Of a DNA stretch of 64,000 nucleotides, positions 61,700-64,000 are shown piece after piece. The notes below the pieces were generated by a model, which had not been told where the DNA came from, made no database searches, and worked only from the letters and a program-made list of their open reading frames with translations. Made by a program: the position numbers and the translations under genes. Within the stretch, counting starts at the first letter, position 1. Every line of letters begins with the position of its first letter. Where the stretch lies: assembly GCF_000971965.1 (NCBI RefSeq), contig NZ_LAQP01000004.1, forward strand, positions 434,001 to 498,000. The letters are read 5' to 3'. The DNA comes from Paenibacillus wulumuqiensis (GTDB lineage: Bacteria; Bacillota; Bacilli; Paenibacillales; Paenibacillaceae).

Positions 61700-62572
61700 A
61701 TGGCAGCCAAAACGCCGCTGAATATTGTAAAAATGAAAAAAATGAAAAAGGAAGGCGATCCGATTACGATGGTGACCGCCTATGATTATCCGACAGCACA
61801 GCTGGCTGAAGAAGCCGGCGTAGAGATGCTGCTGATCGGAGATTCACTGGGAAATGTAGTGCTGGGATATGATTCCACCATCCCGGTAACGGTGGATGAT
61901 ATCGTCTACCATTCCCGTGCGGTTGCAAGGGGAGCACAGTCTACCTTTATCGTGGCGGATCTGCCGTTCATGACATATCACGGAAGTATAGATGAGACCC
62001 TGCGCAGCGTGAAGCGCATTATGCAGGAAGGACATGCTCACGCTGTGAAACTGGAAGGCGGAGCAGAAATCGCGGATACCGTAGCAGCTATCACGCGTGC
62101 TGGTGTACCGGTGCTGGCTCATATTGGTCTGACACCGCAATCGGTGCATCAGATTGGCGGATACCGTGTACAGGGCAAAGATGAGCAGGATGCCCAGCGT
62201 CTGCTGAATGATGCACGGGCGCTGGAAGCCGCAGGTGCATTTGGCGTCGTACTGGAGCTGGTCACCGAAGATACGGCAGCAATGATTACCGGCCAGCTGT
62301 CCATCCCGACGATCGGTATTGGAGCAGGCCGCGGTTGTGATGGTCAGGTGCTCGTATTCCATGATGTGGTCAAATACACATCGTCCTACCGCGAGAAGCG
62401 TTTTGTCAAAACGTATGCCGATATCGGAGCTACGATCCGCACGGCTCTCGAAGAGTATGTAAATGAAGTCAAAACCCGTGCTTTCCCGGCGGAGCAGCAT
62501 GCTTTTAATCCGGATCAGGAAGCACTCGATTCCTTATATGGAGCCAAACGGAAAGGAGAGGAACAGGCGTGA
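61700..62572 (+). CDS. panB: 3-methyl-2-oxobutanoate hydroxymethyltransferase
   Basis: Makes ketopantoate from ketoisovalerate, first committed step to pantothenate and CoA. The 290-residue barrel has MVTAYDYPTAQLAEEAGVEMLLIGDSLGNVVLGYDST, KLEGG, GHIGLTPQ-like AHIGLTPQSVHQIGGYRVQGK and the catalytic Glu region LELVTEDTAAM. AAGGAG lies upstream of ATG 61700. Overlaps panC by four bases. Confidence 0.96.
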   Translation: MAAKTPLNIVKMKKMKKEGDPITMVTAYDYPTAQLAEEAGVEMLLIGDSLGNVVLGYDSTIPVTVDDIVYHSRAVARGAQSTFIVADLPFMTYHGSIDETLRSVKRIMQEGHAHAVKLEGGAEIADTVAAITRAGVPVLAHIGLTPQSVHQIGGYRVQGKDEQDAQRLLNDARALEAAGAFGVVLELVTEDTAAMITGQLSIPTIGIGAGRGCDGQVLVFHDVVKYTSSYREKRFVKTYADIGATIRTALEEYVNEVKTRAFPAEQHAFNPDQEALDSLYGAKRKGEEQA

Positions 62573-63474
62573 AGGTACTACACAGCATCGCAGAGATTCG
62601 TCAGGAAGTGAAAAACCTCCGCAAGCAGCGCTCTCAGAATGACCATGAAGCAACCGTCGGTCTGGTGCCTACCATGGGATTCCTGCATGAAGGTCATGCC
62701 AGCCTGATGCGCAAAGCCAAACAGACCAGCGATATTGTGGTCATCAGCATTTTCGTCAATCCGATCCAGTTTGGACCGAATGAAGATTTCGAGCGTTATC
62801 CACGTGACGAACAGCGCGATCTGGCGCTGGCTGAAGCGGAAGGCGTGGATATCGTCTTCCTGCCGACCGTAGAGGTGATGTATCCATCACCGACCAAGAC
62901 GCATGTCACTGTAGCGGAGCTGACCGATACACTGTGCGGGGCATCTCGTCCCGGTCACTTTGACGGCGTATCGACCGTGGTGACCAAGCTGTTCAATATC
63001 GTCAAACCGGACCATGCCTTTTTCGGAGCCAAAGACGCCCAGCAGGTCGCGGTCATTACCCAGATGGTGAATGATCTGAACATGGATATCGAGATTGTTC
63101 CTTGTCCGATTATTCGCGAAGAAGATGGACTGGCACTCAGCTCGCGCAATGTCTACCTTTCCAGGGAAGAACGCGCGCAGGCGCTCGTATTATCCCGTTC
63201 CCTGCGTCTGGCACGTGAGCAGATTGCGGAGAATGATACAATGACAGCCGGTCAGGTACGCGAACTGCTGCGCCGCGAGATTGGCACTTCTCCGATAGCG
63301 GTAATCGATTATGCGGAGATTCTGTCTTTCCCGCAGCTGGAAGTGCTGGCTGACAATATGGTACTGCATGAACTGAACCAGGAAGTGATCATGGCGCTGG
63401 CTGTTAAATTTGGCCCAACCCGTCTGATTGACAACGTAATCATGGAAACGAAAGGTGTGTCCCTTCATGTATAG
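62569..63474 (+). CDS. panC: pantothenate synthetase
   Basis: Joins pantoate and beta-alanine using ATP. The 301-residue protein has [18 protein letters not shown] (HIGH-like), [31 protein letters not shown] and the [13 protein letters not shown] motif. The start is GTG 62569 inside the panB stop (GTGA). Overlaps panD by eight bases. Confidence 0.96.
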   Translation: MKVLHSIAEIRQEVKNLRKQRSQNDHEATVGLVPTMGFLHEGHASLMRKAKQTSDIVVISIFVNPIQFGPNEDFERYPRDEQRDLALAEAEGVDIVFLPTVEVMYPSPTKTHVTVAELTDTLCGASRPGHFDGVSTVVTKLFNIVKPDHAFFGAKDAQQVAVITQMVNDLNMDIEIVPCPIIREEDGLALSSRNVYLSREERAQALVLSRSLRLAREQIAENDTMTAGQVRELLRREIGTSPIAVIDYAEILSFPQLEVLADNMVLHELNQEVIMALAVKFGPTRLIDNVIMETKGVSLHV

Positions 63475-63850
63475 AACAATGATGAAATCCAAAATCCACC
63501 GTGCCACAGTTACAGAGGCCAATCTGAACTATGTCGGCAGCATTACGATCGACGAAGATCTGATGGAAGCGGCGGATCTGCTTGAAAATGAAAAAGTACA
63601 GATCGTCAACAACAACAATGGTGCCCGTCTGGAAACATACGTCATTACCGGCCCGCGCGGCAGCGGCGTTGTCTGCCTGAATGGTGCAGCCGCACGTCTC
63701 GTACAGCCTGGCGATACCGTAATCATTATTTCGTATGCGATGATGAGCAGTGAAGAGCTGCAGACACATCGCCCAACCGTTGTCTTTGTGGATGAACAAA
63801 ACAAGCCGGTCATGGAAGCGCACAAGGAAGTTCACGCAACCATTATGTAA
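63467..63850 (+). CDS. panD: aspartate 1-decarboxylase proenzyme
   Basis: Makes beta-alanine for PanC. The 127-residue proenzyme cleaves itself at Gly24-Ser25 (NYVGSITID) to form the pyruvoyl group; this numbering fits ATG 63467 exactly, while the in-frame GTG at 63455 would shift it by four. [15 protein letters not shown] and [17 protein letters not shown] are family signatures. AAAGGTG lies upstream within panC. Confidence 0.96.
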   Translation: MYRTMMKSKIHRATVTEANLNYVGSITIDEDLMEAADLLENEKVQIVNNNNGARLETYVITGPRGSGVVCLNGAAARLVQPGDTVIIISYAMMSSEELQTHRPTVVFVDEQNKPVMEAHKEVHATIM

Positions 63851-63963
63851 TGGGAAAGATACAAAACGGCTCATGAGCTGAGCCTGCAGCTGGCCCAAAG
63901 GTCTTTTACTGCGAGGCAGCGGAGCGATGTCAGCGATGAGCATATGTTCCAAAATGAACAACA

Positions 63964-63994
63964 GCCTGCCGGTAGGATTGCCGGCAGGTTTTTT
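63964..63994 (+). terminator. intrinsic terminator of the pan operon
   Basis: CCTGCCGG at 63965-63972 pairs with CCGGCAGG at 63981-63988, followed by six T. Confidence 0.9.
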
Positions 63995-64000
63995 CACCCA

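Overview
The window comes from a Bacillota chromosome, most likely Paenibacillaceae (Paenibacillus or a close relative). Shine-Dalgarno sites are strong (AGGAGG type), GTG and TTG starts are frequent, and the gene order follows the Bacillus subtilis ribosomal-core/biosynthetic arc (scpAB, rluB, resDE, serA; prsW, cmk, der, gpsA, hbs, mtrB, hepST, ndk, cheR, aro, trp, hisC, tyrA; ypjA to panD). Bacillithiol genes (bshA, bshB1), TRAP (mtrB), a T-box before serA and futalosine-type menaquinone genes all fit this family. Base composition looks moderate (roughly half G+C by eye). No tRNA, rRNA, CRISPR array, prophage or insertion sequence was found.

Layout. 1-1351: end of the riboflavin cluster (ribB without a ribA part, then ribH), separated by a C-rich stretch and a long inverted repeat. 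1573-3037: chromosome segregation (scpA, scpB). 3357-5966: a GH2 beta-mannosidase that sits where sporulation genes are usual. 6356-11580: rluB, the ResD/ResE two-component pair, and serA on the minus strand under a serine T-box. 11875-15737: a CPBP protease, a small membrane protein, a lipoprotein deacetylase, mecA and prsW. 16066-22229: cmk, plsC, an S1-domain protein, der, plsY, gpsA. 22318-30983: a nucleotidyltransferase-like protein, a ferredoxin, HU, TRAP, then a menaquinone operon (hepS, menG, a UbiA prenyltransferase, ubiX, mqnA, hepT), ndk and cheR. 31411-43830: aroC-aroB-aroH, the trp operon with a TRAP-binding leader, hisC and tyrA. 44130-53842: an accessory stretch with a DUF2243/CtaG membrane pair, a candidate small RNA, two ECF sigma/anti-sigma pairs, a gamma-carbonic-anhydrase-like protein, an IDEAL-domain protein, ypjA-like and an oxidoreductase. 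53843-64000: YitT, MazG, dapB, mgsA, bshB1, bshA, cca, birA, panBCD.

How the genes work together. The aro genes make chorismate, which feeds Trp (trpEDCFBA), Tyr (tyrA, hisC) and menaquinone (MqnA uses chorismate; HepS/HepT make the side chain; UbiA/MenG complete the quinone). MtrB encoded in the same arc should sense tryptophan and act on the GAG/TAG triplets before trpE. panBCD, birA and bshBA form a cofactor block.

The most notable pattern is absence. At several positions where the Bacillus/Paenibacillus order normally carries sporulation or germination genes (dacB-spmA-spmB, sleB-ypeB, spoIVA, ypjB) there are none, and at both positions where cytochrome-c genes are expected (resABC before resD, qcrABC before ypjA) they are missing too. 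ResE also lacks the large extracytoplasmic sensor domain. This may mark a lineage that has lost sporulation and the cytochrome-c branch of respiration, though the genes could have moved elsewhere. No clearly new multi-gene system was seen. The best candidates for undescribed elements are the small RNA with a palindromic promoter near 45.7 kb, the ECF/anti-sigma region, the long terminator-ended leader before panB and the inverted repeat before ribH.
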